Assembly: GCA_003156235.1 (NCBI GenBank)
Contig: PMGP01000371.1
Coordinates: 1 to 6,578 of the forward strand
Direction: 5' to 3'
DNA: 6,578 nucleotides
Origin: Acidobacteriaceae bacterium
GTDB lineage: Bacteria > Acidobacteriota > Terriglobia > Terriglobales > Acidobacteriaceae
The stretch's first letter is position 1. Every line of letters begins with the position of its first letter. A model generated the notes under the pieces. The model had not been told where the DNA came from, ran no database searches, and was given only the letters and a program-made list of their open reading frames with translations. This document shows, in pieces, positions 5,936-6,578 of this stretch. A program made the translations under genes and the position numbers.

Positions 5936-6578
5936 TTCCGTTTTTAGACTTGGGCGAGGCCTACCGCGAGATTCAAGCTGAGCTTGAGTCGGCAGTCCTT
6001 GCCTCTTTGCGTTCCGGCTGGTACATCGGCGGGCAGGACGTGGAAGCCTTCGAGCAGGATTTTGCTGCCTACACTGAAGCCCGGCATTGCGTGGGTGTCG
6101 CCAACGGGCTGGATGCGCTGCGTCTTTCGTTGCTTGCCATGGGGATTGGTGCTGGGGATGAGGTCATCGTCCCATCTAATACTTATATCGCGACATGGCT
6201 GGCTGTTAGTCAGTGCGGAGCAACCCCTATTCCAGTCGAGCCAGTGGAGTCCACATACAACCTCGATCCTAGCAGGATAGAGGCCGCCATTACGCCACGC
6301 ACCAAGGTTATTTTGCCGGTGCATCTGTATGGGCAACCGGCGGATCTGGACCCGATGCTCGCTCTGGCGCGTAAGCATGGACTGCGCGTCCTGGAAGATG
6401 CGGCGCAAGCGCATGGCGCTCGCTATAAGGGCAAACGCATCGGCGGCCATGGGGATGTCGTTGCGTGGAGCTTTTATCCCGGAAAGAATTTGGGCGCACT
6501 GGGCGATGCAGGTGCCGTTACAACCAACGACCCGGAGCTAGCCGACCGAGTTCGTGTGTTGCGCAATTACGGTTCAAG
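5932..6578 (+). CDS. fdtB: DegT/DnrJ/EryC1-family sugar aminotransferase (FdtB/QdtB type), 3' end beyond the window
   Basis: The first 215 residues of a PLP-dependent aminotransferase, about 60% of the usual ~370. It is open to the last base. It should transfer an amino group to C3 of the 3-keto-6-deoxy sugar nucleotide made by the upstream cupin domain. Family marks are 'MIPFLDLGEAYREI' at the start, 'GWYIGGQDVEAFE' (29-41), 'VANGLDAL' (56-63), 'PSNTYIATWLA' (81-91), 'LPVHLYGQPADLD' (128-140), 'VLEDAAQAHGA' (153-163, with the PLP-ring aspartate D156) and 'SFYPGKNLGALGDAGA' with the Schiff-base lysine K185. ATG 5932 overlaps the upstream stop. Base composition is visibly higher in G+C than in the preceding gene. 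Position beside a FdtA-type domain favours FdtB/QdtB over other members of this broad family. Confidence 0.9.
   Translation, partial: MIPFLDLGEAYREIQAELESAVLASLRSGWYIGGQDVEAFEQDFAAYTEARHCVGVANGLDALRLSLLAMGIGAGDEVIVPSNTYIATWLAVSQCGATPIPVEPVESTYNLDPSRIEAAITPRTKVILPVHLYGQPADLDPMLALARKHGLRVLEDAAQAHGARYKGKRIGGHGDVVAWSFYPGKNLGALGDAGAVTTNDPELADRVRVLRNYGS

Noticed and set aside
1..6578. CRISPR arrays, tRNA or rRNA genes, and intact mobile elements
   Set aside because: I found no regularly spaced repeats, cloverleaf-like segments, rRNA stretches or transposase motifs on either strand.

Overview
This window is part of a surface-polysaccharide (O-antigen, capsule or exopolysaccharide) biosynthesis locus. 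All recognisable genes are on the + strand. The organism is most likely an acidobacterium of the Terriglobia type. That rests mainly on the chain-length protein at 268-1533, whose wording ('AKVQEAKEIP', 'PERKSSP', 'STSSARRERIFLEER') matches my memory of that group's Wzz/GumC-like proteins. I could not run a search, so the placement is a moderate-confidence inference.

Layout. Bases 1-267 are a leader with, at most, the last codons of an upstream gene. Bases 268-1533 encode a two-membrane-segment polysaccharide co-polymerase (Wzz/GumC type). Bases 1617-2081 hold a genetic scar. The start of a family 2 glycosyltransferase, still with a strong ribosome binding site but interrupted by an in-frame TAG, is joined in frame to the last ~60 residues of a WecG/TagA-type (GT26) glycosyltransferase. 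Base composition jumps at the seam. Next come three apparently intact genes: a left-handed beta-helix acyltransferase (2078-2797), a ketoacyl-ACP synthase III-like enzyme with a full Cys-His-Asn triad (2819-3817) and a FabG-like short-chain reductase (3855-4601). Bases 4621-4962 carry the decayed 3' third of a second, different KAS III gene. Bases 4985-5935 encode a fused acyltransferase plus sugar 3,4-ketoisomerase (WxcM/FdtD type). From 5932 an overlapping DegT-family PLP sugar aminotransferase (FdtB/QdtB type) runs off the right edge.

How the genes fit together. The last two genes form a compact module for a dTDP-3-amino-3,6-dideoxyhexose (Fuc3N or Qui3N): isomerise the 4-keto-6-deoxy sugar, aminate C3, N-acylate. 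The KAS III, reductase and extra acyltransferase upstream look like a small dedicated route for making and attaching a short 3-oxo- or 3-hydroxyacyl group, plausibly to that amino sugar. This link is inference from gene content. The finished repeat units would be polymerised under control of the co-polymerase. The two gene remnants and the composition steps show that the locus has been reshuffled by recombination and deletion.
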